NCBI RefSeq assembly: GCF_012927105.1
Contig: NZ_JABBFV010000010.1
Coordinates: 62,001-126,000, forward strand
Direction of reading: 5' to 3'
Length of the DNA: 64,000 bases
From: Sphingobium psychrophilum
GTDB lineage: Bacteria > Pseudomonadota > Alphaproteobacteria > Sphingomonadales > Sphingomonadaceae
Below the pieces are notes generated by a model, which saw only the letters and a list, made by a program, of their open reading frames with translations, was not told the origin of the DNA and did not search any database. Below, one piece after another: positions 45,706-54,603 of the stretch. Both the position numbers and the translations under genes were made by a program. How positions within the stretch are numbered: position 1 is the stretch's first letter; every line of letters begins with the position of its first letter.

Positions 45706-45778
45706 AGCGATTTACTTGAAAATCGCGCCAACAAAAACTCAAGCGATTTACTTGAAAATCGCGGCACCCAAAAACTCA
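45706..45778. repeat. tandem duplicated hairpin unit between secE and nusG
   Basis: Two ~36-base direct repeats (45706-45741 and 45742-45778), each with the hairpin GCGATTTACTTGAAAATCGC (7-bp stem) followed by CCAACAAAAACTCA or GGCACCCAAAAACTCA. The second unit runs into the secE stop codon. Read as RNA on the minus strand, the two hairpins lie between the secE stop and nusG start. Confidence 0.88.
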
Positions 45779-45982
45779 GGCCCGGCCTGCCGCGACGCCC
45801 AGCAACCACTGGACGATCGCACCGAAGAAGGTGTCGATGCCAAAGAAGAACAGGCCCAGCAGCGTAGTCATGATCACGACCATTACGCCGGTCATCATGG
45901 TTTCGCGGCCGGTGGGCCACACGATCTTCTTCGCCTCGGTCTGCACCTGATTGACGAATTCGCCGGGGGAAACCTTCGCCAT
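45776..45982 (-). CDS. secE: preprotein translocase subunit SecE
   Basis: 68 aa single-TM SecE, start MAKVSPGEFVNQVQTEAKKI at 45982, with the conserved KIVWPTGRET amphipathic helix and one C-terminal membrane helix. It stabilises SecY in the SecYEG channel. First protein gene downstream of tRNA-Trp, in the classical order tRNA-Trp, secE, nusG, rplK, rplA. Confidence 0.96.
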   Translation of the reverse strand: MAKVSPGEFVNQVQTEAKKIVWPTGRETMMTGVMVVIMTTLLGLFFFGIDTFFGAIVQWLLGVAAGRA

Positions 45983-46169
45983 CGCCTGCCTCTGCACTTC
46001 TTAAACCAACACCAAATCGCGAAGCAACAGTCCGCCCTCCCGATCCCGCCCTATCAGGCGTCCGGGGGTGCGGCCACTTGCTCCGCGACCAAATTCGCCG
46101 GCCTGTTCGGCCGCGATTTCTTAACCGGCGCCCGCTGGCCGCCACCTCGAAATCGCTCCGCCGCACTTA

Positions 46170-46203
46170 GCCGCGAACCCCAGCATATACAAGGGTTCGC
46201 GGC
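46170..46203. repeat. 11-base inverted repeat immediately downstream of tRNA-Trp
   Basis: GCCGCGAACCC (46170-46180) and GGGTTCGCGGC (46193-46203) with a 12-base loop. On the minus strand it begins 9 bases after the tRNA CCA end. It may act in 3' processing or partial termination before secE; there is no U-run. The rest of the 230-base gap (45983-46212) shows nothing clear. Confidence 0.6.
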
Positions 46204-46212
46204 CAGTTCGCT

Positions 46213-46288
46213 TGGCAGGAGTGGAGGGACTCGAACCCACGGCATTCGGTTTTGGAGACCGACGCTCTACCAACTGAGCTACACTCCT
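46213..46288 (-). tRNA. trpT: tRNA-Trp (CCA)
   Basis: Minus strand reads AGGAGTG acceptor, D-arm GCTCAGTTGGTAGAGC, anticodon stem-loop CGGTCTCCAAAACCG with anticodon CCA, T-arm GGGTTCGAGTCCC and an encoded 3' GCCA. All arms pair. It is located upstream of secE as is usual. Confidence 0.97.
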
Positions 46289-46350
46289 ACACTGGCCTAG
46301 CCAGCGAAGGAGGGCGCTTTAGCGCGGGCTGACGGGGAGGGCAAGCGCGA

Positions 46351-47268
46351 TTATGCCGCTTTTGCGTCTTGCGGCGCGACGCTGGTGTCGGCGCTGGTCT
46401 GGCGCTCGGCTTCCGCGTTGATCTGGGCACCCAACAGCACGATATAGGCGGAAACGAACAGCCATAATTGCAACACCACCACCGCGCCCAGCGACCCGTA
46501 GGTCTTGTTGTAGTTGCCGAAGGTGGAGACGTAGAAGGACACGCCCAGCGTCGCCACCAGCCAGAACAGCGTCGCCGACACCGATCCCACGGTCAGCCAT
46601 TGCCATTGCGCATGGCGCCGGTTCGGGCCGAAGCGGTAGATCAGGCCGAAGATGATGCTGGCCAGCAACCCCGCGCACACCCATGTCGTCGCCTTGATCG
46701 CGAACAGCACGCCCGGTCCCCAATTGGTCAGGAAATCCTGCAACAGACCGATGATCGTCGCGGTGAACACGCCCACCACCACGACCAGCACGGCCGAAAA
46801 GGTGATCCCCATCGACGTGCGATAAAAGCGGAAGATGTTGCGCCCTTCCTTCTGCCCATAAACGATGTTGAGCGCCTCCATGATCGCCGACGCGGCCCGC
46901 GTCGCGCCATAAACGGCGATCGCCAGCGCCAGCAACAGGCCGAAGCCGATCGCGGGCTTGCGCGTGCTGACCACGCCCAGCAACTGGTCGTTGATCAGCG
47001 ACGCAGCATCGGCCGGCACCACGGAAATGATCGCCTGCATATGCCGCTGCACCAATGCCGGATCGCCGAACAGGCCATAGGTCAGCACCACGGCGGCCAG
47101 CAGCGGCGCGATCGACAGGAAGGCGTAATAGGCGACGCCAGCCGCCAGCAACCCGACATGATTGCCCGACAGCGCGCCATGCACGCGCTTCAGAATTTCC
47201 CACCACGCCCGCGGCGGTATCTTCCACGGCGCATCCACATGCACCTGCTGCGCGACTCTCTGCGTCAT
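46351..47268 (-). CDS. YihY/BrkB family inner-membrane protein
   Basis: 305 aa with six membrane helices, from the ATG at 47268 (MTQRVAQQVHVDAPWKI). Family text: GNHVGLLAAGVAYYAFLSIA, YGATRAASAIMEALN, and late VVVLQLWLFVSAYIVLLGAQ. Older annotations call it ribonuclease BN, which is wrong for this family; the role is not settled. The longer upstream frame is not conserved. Confidence 0.9.
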   Translation of the reverse strand: MTQRVAQQVHVDAPWKIPPRAWWEILKRVHGALSGNHVGLLAAGVAYYAFLSIAPLLAAVVLTYGLFGDPALVQRHMQAIISVVPADAASLINDQLLGVVSTRKPAIGFGLLLALAIAVYGATRAASAIMEALNIVYGQKEGRNIFRFYRTSMGITFSAVLVVVVGVFTATIIGLLQDFLTNWGPGVLFAIKATTWVCAGLLASIIFGLIYRFGPNRRHAQWQWLTVGSVSATLFWLVATLGVSFYVSTFGNYNKTYGSLGAVVVLQLWLFVSAYIVLLGAQINAEAERQTSADTSVAPQDAKAA

Positions 47269-47330
47269 CCGCTTCCCCTGCTGACCATATAAGGCAAGCG
47301 CGTGAGGCGGCGGGGGGTTCCCGTTATGTC

Positions 47331-48554
47331 CTAAAGGAACACCCCGCCCTTCATGATCCGCCGGGCGCGGCCCTGTACCGGCAGGCGGTCGAAGGGCGTG
47401 TTGCCCGCCGCGGCCGCCATCTTGGCCGAATCGACAATCCACGGCGCGTCGGGATCGACGAAGATCAGGTCGGCGGCGCTTCCCGCCTTAAAGCCGCCCG
47501 CATCGACGCCCAAAATCTTCGCCGGATTGGCCGACAGCAGCGTCATCAACCGGTTGATCGTCACCTGCCCATCACGGACCAGGTTAAGCGACAGCGCCAG
47601 CAGCGTCTCCGCCCCCGCCATGCCGGGCGCAGCGTCGGCGAAGGGCAGGCGCTTGTCCTCCGGCCCGCGCGGATCGTGGCTGGAGGTTATGACGTCGACC
47701 GTCCCGTCCGCGACGGCGGTCAGGCTGGCCTGCCGGTCCCGTTCGTCCCGCAAAGGCGGCGACAATCGCGCGAAGGTACGGAAATCCGTCACCGCCTGGT
47801 CGTTGAGATAGAGATAGGCCGGGCTGATGCCGCATGTGACCTTCAACCCCTCCGCCTTGGCGGCGCGGATGAGGCCGAAGCCCGCCTGCGTCGTCACCAG
47901 CCGGAAATGGATCGCCGCGCCTGTTTCCCGCACCAGCATGATGTCGCGCGCGATCGCCAATGCTTCGGCGCATGCCGGGGCGTGGGGCAGGCCCAGCCGC
48001 GTCGCCGTCTCGCCGCTGGTCGCCACCGCCTTGGCGGTCAGCCCGCTATCCTCCGCATGGGCGATGACGGTCAGGCCCAGCCCGCTGGCATAGGATAGCA
48101 CCCGCAGCATCACGCCCGAATCGCTAATCCATTGACGACCCGTGCCAACTGCCTTCGCGCCCGCCATCTGCATCAGGCCCATTTCAGCCATTTCCTGGCC
48201 CTGCAACCCGCGCGTCGCCGCCGCGATCGGATGGACCCAGAAATCGGGCTTGCCCGCCCGCGTCGCCTGCCGGATCAGCCCCACCTCGTCCAGCGGCGCA
48301 CGCTGGTCGGGCATCAACGCCGCGCGCGTGATCCCGCCAAAATGGAAGGCCGGCTTGTCGGTGGCGAAGACGCCGAGGTCAATGAGGCCCGGCGCAACCA
48401 CCAGCCCCTGCGCATCGACCCGCTGCGCGTCATCGGGCACCGCGACATCGCCCGCCGCGACGATCCGGTCCCCCTCGATCAGCACGACGCCGGGCGTTAG
48501 CGCGTCACCCGCGGGATCGGCCAGCCTGCCGTTGATGATGGCGATCTTGCTCAC
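47331..48554 (-). CDS. degenerate dihydroorotase-like protein (PyrC', predicted inactive)
   Basis: 407 aa amidohydrolase-fold protein of the dihydroorotase family, starting with GTG at 48554. The metal-binding H-x-H that normally follows APGLIDL (DLHVHLREPG) is replaced by DLGVFATDKP (Gly61, Phe63). The second His site (usually HICHLST) reads IHFRLVTT and the catalytic TDHAPH reads SSHDPR. Only IAHAED keeps its His. This matches noncatalytic pDHO proteins that support aspartate carbamoyltransferase assembly (known in Pseudomonas). It lies directly downstream of pyrB. Confidence 0.88.
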   Translation of the reverse strand: MSKIAIINGRLADPAGDALTPGVVLIEGDRIVAAGDVAVPDDAQRVDAQGLVVAPGLIDLGVFATDKPAFHFGGITRAALMPDQRAPLDEVGLIRQATRAGKPDFWVHPIAAATRGLQGQEMAEMGLMQMAGAKAVGTGRQWISDSGVMLRVLSYASGLGLTVIAHAEDSGLTAKAVATSGETATRLGLPHAPACAEALAIARDIMLVRETGAAIHFRLVTTQAGFGLIRAAKAEGLKVTCGISPAYLYLNDQAVTDFRTFARLSPPLRDERDRQASLTAVADGTVDVITSSHDPRGPEDKRLPFADAAPGMAGAETLLALSLNLVRDGQVTINRLMTLLSANPAKILGVDAGGFKAGSAADLIFVDPDAPWIVDSAKMAAAAGNTPFDRLPVQGRARRIMKGGVFL

Positions 48555-48578
48555 GCTTTCATTCCCTCAAACCAAACA

Positions 48579-48668
48579 CCGTCATTCCCGCGAAGGCGGG
48601 AATCCATCTCCCGACCTCGCGAAAGCGGACAGAGTGGGAGATGGATTGCCGCCTGCGCGGGAATGACG
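48579..48668. repeat. imperfect long inverted repeat between pyrB and the pyrC' gene
   Basis: About 34-base arms: the left begins CCGTCATTCCCGCGAAGGCG and the right ends CGCGGGAATGACGG, with ATCCATCTCCC/GGGAGATGGAT inside. A dispersed 'CATTCCCGCGAAGGCGGGAA' type element. It would place a strong hairpin in a shared pyrB-pyrC' transcript. Confidence 0.85.
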
Positions 48669-48684
48669 GAAAAGGATGGAAGGC

Positions 48685-49680
48685 TCACGCCCATCCCTCC
48701 ACGCCCCGCGCCCCGCGCGTCAGCACGTCCAGGCACGCCATGCGCACCGCCACGCCCATAGCCACCTGCTCGGTGATCGCGGAGCGTTCGGGATGATCGG
48801 CGACCGAACTGCTGATCTCCACGCCCCGGTTCATCGGCCCCGGATGCATCACCAGCGCATCGGGCTTGGCGATGGCCAGCCGCTCCGGCGTCAGCCCATA
48901 CAGCGCATGATATTCGCGCGGGGAGGGGATGAAGGCCCCGTCCATCCGCTCATTCTGGAGCCGCAGCATCATGACGACGTCGGCACCCTCCAGCCCCTCG
49001 TCCATCCGCGTAAAGGGCGTCGCCCCCAGCATCTCGACCTCTGGCGGCAACAGCGTCGGCGGCGCGACCGCGCGCACCTGCGCGCCCAGCGCGGCGAGGC
49101 ACAGCATGTTCGACCGCGCCACCCGGCTATGCAGCACATCGCCGCAGATCGCGACCACCAAACCCTCGAACCCGCCCTTGCGCCGCCGGATGGTCAGCGC
49201 GTCGAGCAGCGCTTGCGTCGGATGCTGATGCCAGCCATCGCCCGCGTTCAGCACCGGACAATCCACCTTGTCTGCGATCAGCCGCACCGCGCCTGAACTC
49301 GCATGGCGGATGACGATCACATCGGCCGCCATGGCGTTCAGCGTCATCGCCGTGTCGATCAGCGTCTCGCCCTTCTTCACGCTCGACGTGGCCGCTGCCA
49401 TGTTGACGACATCCGCGCCCAGCCGCTTGCCGGCAATCTCGAACGACAGCAAAGTGCGCGTGCTATTCTCGAAAAAGGCGTTGATCTGGGTCATCCCCGC
49501 CAGCCGCCCGTCATGCTTGCGCGCCCGGCCCTTGTTCGCCTGCGCCCAATGCTCCGCCTCATCCAGCAGGAACCGGATTTCCCAGGGCTTCATGTCCGCA
49601 ATGGACAATAGATGCTTGTGCGGAAACAACGCCCGGCCTGTCAGCTCGGGTGTCGCGTCGGGTATGAAGATGTCGGGCAT
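48685..49680 (-). CDS. pyrB: aspartate carbamoyltransferase catalytic subunit
   Basis: 331 aa ATCase: joins carbamoyl phosphate and aspartate in pyrimidine synthesis. Carbamoyl-phosphate motif [20 protein letters not shown] motif and the later [11 protein letters not shown] are present. No pyrI regulatory gene is adjacent; the downstream degenerate dihydroorotase fits the ATCase-pDHO dodecamer arrangement. Confidence 0.95.
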   Translation of the reverse strand: MPDIFIPDATPELTGRALFPHKHLLSIADMKPWEIRFLLDEAEHWAQANKGRARKHDGRLAGMTQINAFFENSTRTLLSFEIAGKRLGADVVNMAAATSSVKKGETLIDTAMTLNAMAADVIVIRHASSGAVRLIADKVDCPVLNAGDGWHQHPTQALLDALTIRRRKGGFEGLVVAICGDVLHSRVARSNMLCLAALGAQVRAVAPPTLLPPEVEMLGATPFTRMDEGLEGADVVMMLRLQNERMDGAFIPSPREYHALYGLTPERLAIAKPDALVMHPGPMNRGVEISSSVADHPERSAITEQVAMGVAVRMACLDVLTRGARGVEGWA

Positions 49681-49734
49681 GAACCGGTGCTTTAGGGAAG
49701 GCGGCGGGGGAGGGCAAGGCGTCGATGGGGGCGC

Positions 49735-51345
49735 TTACCCCCGCCCGCGCCATTTCCCGAAGATCGCCTTATCCTTCAACACCTCCCGCGCCGCATTATG
49801 CCCCGGCGCGCCGGTCACGCCGCCGCCCGGATGCGTCCCCGCGCCGCACATATACAGCCCCTTGACCGGCCCGCGATACGCGCCATGGCCCAGCACCGGC
49901 CGCGCCGCCCACATCTGGTCCAGCGTCAGATTGCCATGCATGATGTCGCCACCGACCAGCCCGAACTTGCGCTCCAGGTCGAGCGGCGAATGAATCTGCC
50001 GCGCGATCACGCTCCTGGCAAAGCCTGGCGCGGACGCCTCCACCGTCGCGATGATCTGATCCGCCGCCGCTTCTCGCTCGTCGTCCCACGATCGCCCGTC
50101 GGGTAGCTCCGGCGCGAATTGCTGGCAGAACAGGCTGGCGACATGGCATCCTTCCGGGGCCAGACTGTCATCAATGGTGGACGGGATCAGCATCTCCACG
50201 ATCGGCGCCTTCGACCAGCCGTCGCGCTTGGCGTCCATGAAGGCGCGATCCATATAGTCCAAAGTCGGCGCGATGATGATGCCCGACTGATGATGCTCGC
50301 CCACACCGGGCAGGCAGGTGAAGTCGGGCAGGGCGTCCAGCGCCACATTCATGCGGAACGTCCCCGATCCTGTCTTGAACGCCTTGATCCGCTTAGCAAA
50401 ATCGGCCGGCCGGTCGCCTTGCGCCATCATCTGCTCATACAGCAATTTCGGCCCGACATTGGCGATCACCGCGCCGCCCATAACCTCCTCGCCACTCTCC
50501 AGCCGCACGCCCACCGCGCGCGCGCCATCCACTAGCACCGTCTCGACCGGCGCCTCCAGGCTGATCTCCACCCCCATGGCGGTCACGACCTTGGCCATGA
50601 TCTGCGTGATCGCGCCCATGCCACCGACCGCATGGCCCCATGCGCCCTTCTTGCCGTTCACCTCGCCGAACACATGATGCAGCAGCACATAGGCGCTGCC
50701 CGGCGTATCGGGACTGGCATAATTGCCCACCACCGCGTCGAAGCCGAACGCGGCCTTCACCGCTTCGCTCTCGAACCAGCTGCCGAGGAAGCTGCGCGCC
50801 GATTTGGTGAACAGGTCCAGCACGTCGCGCTGCTGCTCGATCCCCAGCCCCGCGACCCGCCGCCCCTGTTTCAGTGCCTCGACAATCATGGTCAGGCCAT
50901 CGCCGACATTGGGCGGGCTTTTCAGCACCAGGTCGCGCAGCACATCGGCCACCACTTCCAGCGCGTCATAATAAGCTGGCAGCGCGGCCGCGTCTTTCGC
51001 GCTGAACTTCGCAAACTCCGCCTGCGTCCTATCCAACCCGCCACCAAGCTTCAGGTAGCCGCCGTCCGGTTGGGGCAGGAAATTGCTGATCGGCCGCTCG
51101 ATCACGCGATAGCCGTGATCGACCAGTTGCATGTCGCGGATGACCTTGGGATTGAGCAGGCTGACGGTATAGCTGGCGGTCGAATTGCGGAACCCCGGAT
51201 GGAACTCCTCCGTCACCGCCGCACCGCCCACGACGTCGCGCCGCTCCAATATGCGGACCTTATATCCCGCCCGCGCCAGGTAGAAGGCGCAGACCAGCCC
51301 ATTATGCCCGCCCCCAATGATGACGGCGTCGTAGGATTTCGTCAT
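49735..51345 (-). CDS. PYROXD2/phytoene desaturase-like FAD oxidoreductase
   Basis: 536 aa. N-terminal FAD-binding Rossmann motif VIIGGGHNGLVCAFYLARAG (about 8-27) followed by LERRDVVGGAAVTEE; C-terminal GGVTGAPGHNAARE is the second FAD contact. The similarity is to the CrtI-like PYROXD2 group rather than true carotenoid desaturases; no other crt genes nearby. The substrate is unknown. Downstream of the Rieske oxygenase gene on the same strand (55 bases). Confidence 0.85.
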   Translation of the reverse strand: MTKSYDAVIIGGGHNGLVCAFYLARAGYKVRILERRDVVGGAAVTEEFHPGFRNSTASYTVSLLNPKVIRDMQLVDHGYRVIERPISNFLPQPDGGYLKLGGGLDRTQAEFAKFSAKDAAALPAYYDALEVVADVLRDLVLKSPPNVGDGLTMIVEALKQGRRVAGLGIEQQRDVLDLFTKSARSFLGSWFESEAVKAAFGFDAVVGNYASPDTPGSAYVLLHHVFGEVNGKKGAWGHAVGGMGAITQIMAKVVTAMGVEISLEAPVETVLVDGARAVGVRLESGEEVMGGAVIANVGPKLLYEQMMAQGDRPADFAKRIKAFKTGSGTFRMNVALDALPDFTCLPGVGEHHQSGIIIAPTLDYMDRAFMDAKRDGWSKAPIVEMLIPSTIDDSLAPEGCHVASLFCQQFAPELPDGRSWDDEREAAADQIIATVEASAPGFARSVIARQIHSPLDLERKFGLVGGDIMHGNLTLDQMWAARPVLGHGAYRGPVKGLYMCGAGTHPGGGVTGAPGHNAAREVLKDKAIFGKWRGRG

Positions 51346-51360
51346 GACATGCCTCCTACA

Positions 51361-51391
51361 TCCGTTCGTTTCGAGCGAAGTCGAGAAACCC
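51361..51391. repeat. dispersed palindromic repeat, single arm (copy 7)
   Basis: Only one arm, CCGTTCGTTTCGAGCGAAG followed by TCGAGAAACC, is present; the matching arm is missing. It lies between the Rieske oxygenase and PYROXD2-like genes. It looks like a decayed or truncated short-form copy. Confidence 0.75.
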
Positions 51392-51400
51392 GTGCGCCAC

Positions 51401-52546
51401 TCATATCCTGCCGCTCCACCCCATCCCCGGCGCGCGATGCAGCCGCGCCTGCGGGATCACAGCGCGCACCCGACCGCAAAAATGCCGCAGCGCCACTTCC
51501 TGCTCACTAAGCGGCCCGACGGTGAAACTCGCCGACCCCATTCCCGCCTGCACCCGCGCGACCAGCGCCGTGTCCTCAGCATTGACCTGCCGGTTGATCC
51601 GCCAGTTGAGATAGCGCGCCGCCTTCATCTCCCGCCGCGTGTCGGGTAGGGCATAGCTGATCTCGCGGATCAGCGTCTGCGTCGGCGACACCGGCAGCCA
51701 GGCCATGAAATCCACCTGATCGGGATAGATGTCGAAGGCGAAATTGGGCCACAGCTTATAATAGGTCCACAGCCGCTGCCGTTCGGGCGGCAGATGCGGC
51801 ACGTCGGGCAGGAAATGCTGATAGGCCCGCTCGGACAGATTGGCCGACGGCCGGTCCACTATCGGCCCCCACATCTTGTCGGCATGGGCGGATGCTTCCA
51901 CGCCATAGCCATCGCCCATCAGCCGCTTGAGGCCGGGATGCGCCACCGCGATATGCAGCCCGTCCGAATAATTGTCGCCGATATTCTTCCAGTTCACTGA
52001 CCGCGGCCGCAACGTCACCCGCCCCAGCGCCCGCATATCCTCGAACCGATAGGCGACGATCTCCTCCACATAGGGCGCCATCATCTGCGCCACCGACGGC
52101 CCGCCATCATCGACCAGCCGGACAAACAGAAAACCCTGCCAGCTTTCCAAGTCGACCGGCGTCAATCCATGATCGGCCATCGCGAAAGTCGCGCCATAGC
52201 TGGCCTTCATCGGCACGCCGGACAGCCGTCCGTCCGTCTCATAGGTCCAGCCATGATAGGGGCAGACCAGCTTCTTCGCGCACCCGCTAAAGCCATCCAC
52301 GATCCGCGCTCCACGATGGCGGCACACATTGGTGAAGGCCCGCACCGCCCCATCCTCGCCGCGCACCACGATCACGCTCTCGCCGATATAATCGAGCGTA
52401 TGGAAATCGCCGGGGGCAGGGATGTCGCTTTGATGACAGACGATCTGCCAGGCCGGGCGAAAGATGCGCTCCACCTCGACCGCGAAAAATTCAGGATCGC
52501 TATAGGTCCAGGCGGGCAGGCTCCACTCGGTATCCGGGTCCGCCAT
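51401..52546 (-). CDS. Rieske non-heme iron oxygenase, large (alpha) subunit
   Basis: 381 aa from ATG 52546 (MADPDTEWSLPAW); a TTG at 52591 would add 15. Rieske [2Fe-2S] ligands are C75-x-H77 (NVCRHRGARI) and C95-x2-H98 (LVCPYHGWTY). The mononuclear iron site is NIGDNYSDGLHIAVAHPG with His198 and His203. A ring-hydroxylating or N-demethylating oxygenase (GbcA/carnitine-type proteins share this layout). No reductase, ferredoxin or beta subunit is nearby, so electron donors must be encoded elsewhere. Confidence 0.88.
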   Translation of the reverse strand: MADPDTEWSLPAWTYSDPEFFAVEVERIFRPAWQIVCHQSDIPAPGDFHTLDYIGESVIVVRGEDGAVRAFTNVCRHRGARIVDGFSGCAKKLVCPYHGWTYETDGRLSGVPMKASYGATFAMADHGLTPVDLESWQGFLFVRLVDDGGPSVAQMMAPYVEEIVAYRFEDMRALGRVTLRPRSVNWKNIGDNYSDGLHIAVAHPGLKRLMGDGYGVEASAHADKMWGPIVDRPSANLSERAYQHFLPDVPHLPPERQRLWTYYKLWPNFAFDIYPDQVDFMAWLPVSPTQTLIREISYALPDTRREMKAARYLNWRINRQVNAEDTALVARVQAGMGSASFTVGPLSEQEVALRHFCGRVRAVIPQARLHRAPGMGWSGRI

Positions 52547-52646
52547 CCTGTCGATCTGCCCTGCCACGTCGTCAGGTTTCCCTAGCGTCAATCAATAATT
52601 TTACGATCGTATAAGAGAATGACGAGGAAAGCCATCGCAAATCGAT

Positions 52647-53639
52647 TCAACTGTCCAGTTCGTTGTCGCTTTTGGCATCCGCCTGCGCCCCGTACCGCCG
52701 CGCCAGCATGGCGCAGGCCATCAACTGGATCTGGTGGAAGATCATGATCGGCAGCAGGATCGGCCCCACCGCTGCCGCCGGGAACAGGACGCCCGCGATC
52801 GGAACGCCCGACGCCAGGCTTTTCTTGGACCCGCAAAATTGCAGGACGATCGCATCTTCCCGCGACAGGCCCAGCATCCGCCCCAGCGCCAGCGTGAACA
52901 GCAGCACGACCGCCAGCATGGCGATGCACAGCCCCGCCAGCACAAGCAGTTCCTCACTCGACACCCTGGACCACAGCCCCTCGACCACCGCGGCGGAAAA
53001 GGCGGCATAGACCACCAGCAATATCGACCCCCGGTCGACCCGCCCCAGCATCGCCTTGTGCCGCGTCACGAACCCGCCGATCCAAGGCCGCAACAGATGT
53101 CCTATGATAAAGGGCAGCAACAGTTGCAGCACGATCCCCTCGATCGAAGACAGCGAGATCAGGCTGCCGCTACCACCCCTCTGCATCAGCAGCGCGACCA
53201 GCAGCGGCGTCAGGAATATGCCCAGCAGGTTGGAGAAGGAGGCGCTGACCACCGCCGCCGCGACATTGCCCCGCGCGATCGCGGTGAAGGCGATGGACGA
53301 TTGCACCGTCGATGGCAGCAGCGCCAGGAACAGCAGCCCCGCCCGCATATCCTGCGGCACGAAGCCGAATCGCCCGATCAGCAGCCCCAGCAAGGGAAAG
53401 GCGACAAAGGTCGTCGCGAGCGTCGCCAGGTGCAATTTCCACGCCTTCGCCCCGCTCCATATCGCCTCGCGCGACAATTTTGCGCCATGCAGGAAAAAAA
53501 GCAGCACGATCCCCGCGTCCGCGACGATGCCCGCGATCCGCGCGCCATCTCCCCGCGCCGGCAATAAGGACGCTAGGGCGACGGTCGCTAGCAGCAACAG
53601 CAGAAACGGGTCCAGGGCTTGGCGCAGGCGGTTCATCAT
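52647..53639 (-). CDS. bile acid:sodium symporter (BASS) family transporter
   Basis: About 330 aa with ten membrane segments; family text LALLPSTVQSSIAFTAIARG and GSKKSLASGVPIAGVLF. These carry organic anions with Na+. Two ATGs (53639, 53636) follow a TTG. Same direction as the Rieske and PYROXD2-like genes, 100 bases upstream, so it may import the substrate for them. That link is inference. Confidence 0.88.
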   Translation of the reverse strand: MMNRLRQALDPFLLLLLATVALASLLPARGDGARIAGIVADAGIVLLFFLHGAKLSREAIWSGAKAWKLHLATLATTFVAFPLLGLLIGRFGFVPQDMRAGLLFLALLPSTVQSSIAFTAIARGNVAAAVVSASFSNLLGIFLTPLLVALLMQRGGSGSLISLSSIEGIVLQLLLPFIIGHLLRPWIGGFVTRHKAMLGRVDRGSILLVVYAAFSAAVVEGLWSRVSSEELLVLAGLCIAMLAVVLLFTLALGRMLGLSREDAIVLQFCGSKKSLASGVPIAGVLFPAAAVGPILLPIMIFHQIQLMACAMLARRYGAQADAKSDNELDS

Positions 53640-53752
53640 CAACTTCGGTCAGGCGACAGGATAGGCAGGGGGATAGACGCAGGCCATGGGATGCGCCAAC
53701 AACTTCGCCTTGGGCCAGGGCAAGTTGGGCCAATATATAGGAGAGGCTGACG

Positions 53753-54511
53753 ATGAGCGACCATATCGCGATCGTGGACAAGGCAGGCGTGATCGAAATC
53801 CAGATCGACCGCCCGGACAAGAAGAACGCGCTGACCGCGACCATGTATCGCGCCATGACCGCCGCGCTGGCCGACGCATCCGCGCGCGCCGATATCGGCG
53901 TAGTGCTGATCGCGGGCCGGGGCGACGCCTTTTGCGCGGGCAACGATCTCAAGGACTTCACCGCCGGGCCGGAGGGCGGGGCCGCCGCCTTCGACTTCAT
54001 CCGCGCCATCGCCGCCTTCGACAAACCGCTGGTCGCCGCGGTGCAGGGACTGGCCGTGGGCGTCGGCACGACGATGCTCTTCCACTGTGACCTCGTCTAT
54101 GCTGCGCCCGACACGCGCTTCATCATGCCCTTCGTCAATCTGGGCATCGTGCCCGAAGCTGGCTCCAGCCTGCTCGCGCCTGCGATCATGGGCCATGCCA
54201 AGGCGGCGGCGATGCTGTTGCTGGGCGAACCGATGGATGTCGACGGCGCCGACCGCGCCGGCCTCATCACCGCCATCGTCCCGGCCGACGACTTGCTCGA
54301 CCATGCCCGCGCCAAGGCGGCTGCTCTCATGGCCAAGCCGCCCCAAGCGCTGGCCGCCACCCGCCGCTTGATGAAGGGCGATCCCGCCGTGCTCAATGCC
54401 CGGATAGAGGAGGAAGCGCGGTTGTTCCGCGAGACCCTGGCCTCGCCCGAAGCGCAAGAAGCCTTCGCCGCGTTCTTCGAAAAGCGAGTCCCGGTGTTCC
54501 GGCGGGACTAA
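53753..54511 (+). CDS. enoyl-CoA hydratase/isomerase family protein
   Basis: 252 aa crotonase-fold enzyme. Oxyanion-hole sequences GRGDAFCAGNDLKDF (about 61-75) and VAAVQGLAVGVGTTML (about 98-113); a Glu at PEAGSSLL is consistent with hydratase or isomerase activity. The acyl-CoA substrate is unknown. ATG 53753 with GGAGAGG upstream. Divergent from the BASS gene over 113 bases. Confidence 0.9.
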   Translation: MSDHIAIVDKAGVIEIQIDRPDKKNALTATMYRAMTAALADASARADIGVVLIAGRGDAFCAGNDLKDFTAGPEGGAAAFDFIRAIAAFDKPLVAAVQGLAVGVGTTMLFHCDLVYAAPDTRFIMPFVNLGIVPEAGSSLLAPAIMGHAKAAAMLLLGEPMDVDGADRAGLITAIVPADDLLDHARAKAAALMAKPPQALAATRRLMKGDPAVLNARIEEEARLFRETLASPEAQEAFAAFFEKRVPVFRRD

Positions 54512-54523
54512 CGAAAATGCCGC

Positions 54524-54596
54524 CGTTCGTTTCGAGCGCAGTCGAGAAACACATAGCGCATCCCTAACGCTTCTCGACGGCGCTTGAAGCGAACGG
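54524..54596. repeat. dispersed palindromic repeat, copy 8 (short form)
   Basis: Arms CCGTTCGTTTCGAGCGCAG and GGCGCTTGAAGCGAACGG, inner TCGAGAAAC / TTCTCGA. Between the convergent enoyl-CoA hydratase and DMT transporter genes. Confidence 0.87.
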
Positions 54597-54603
54597 ATGA
54601 TGG

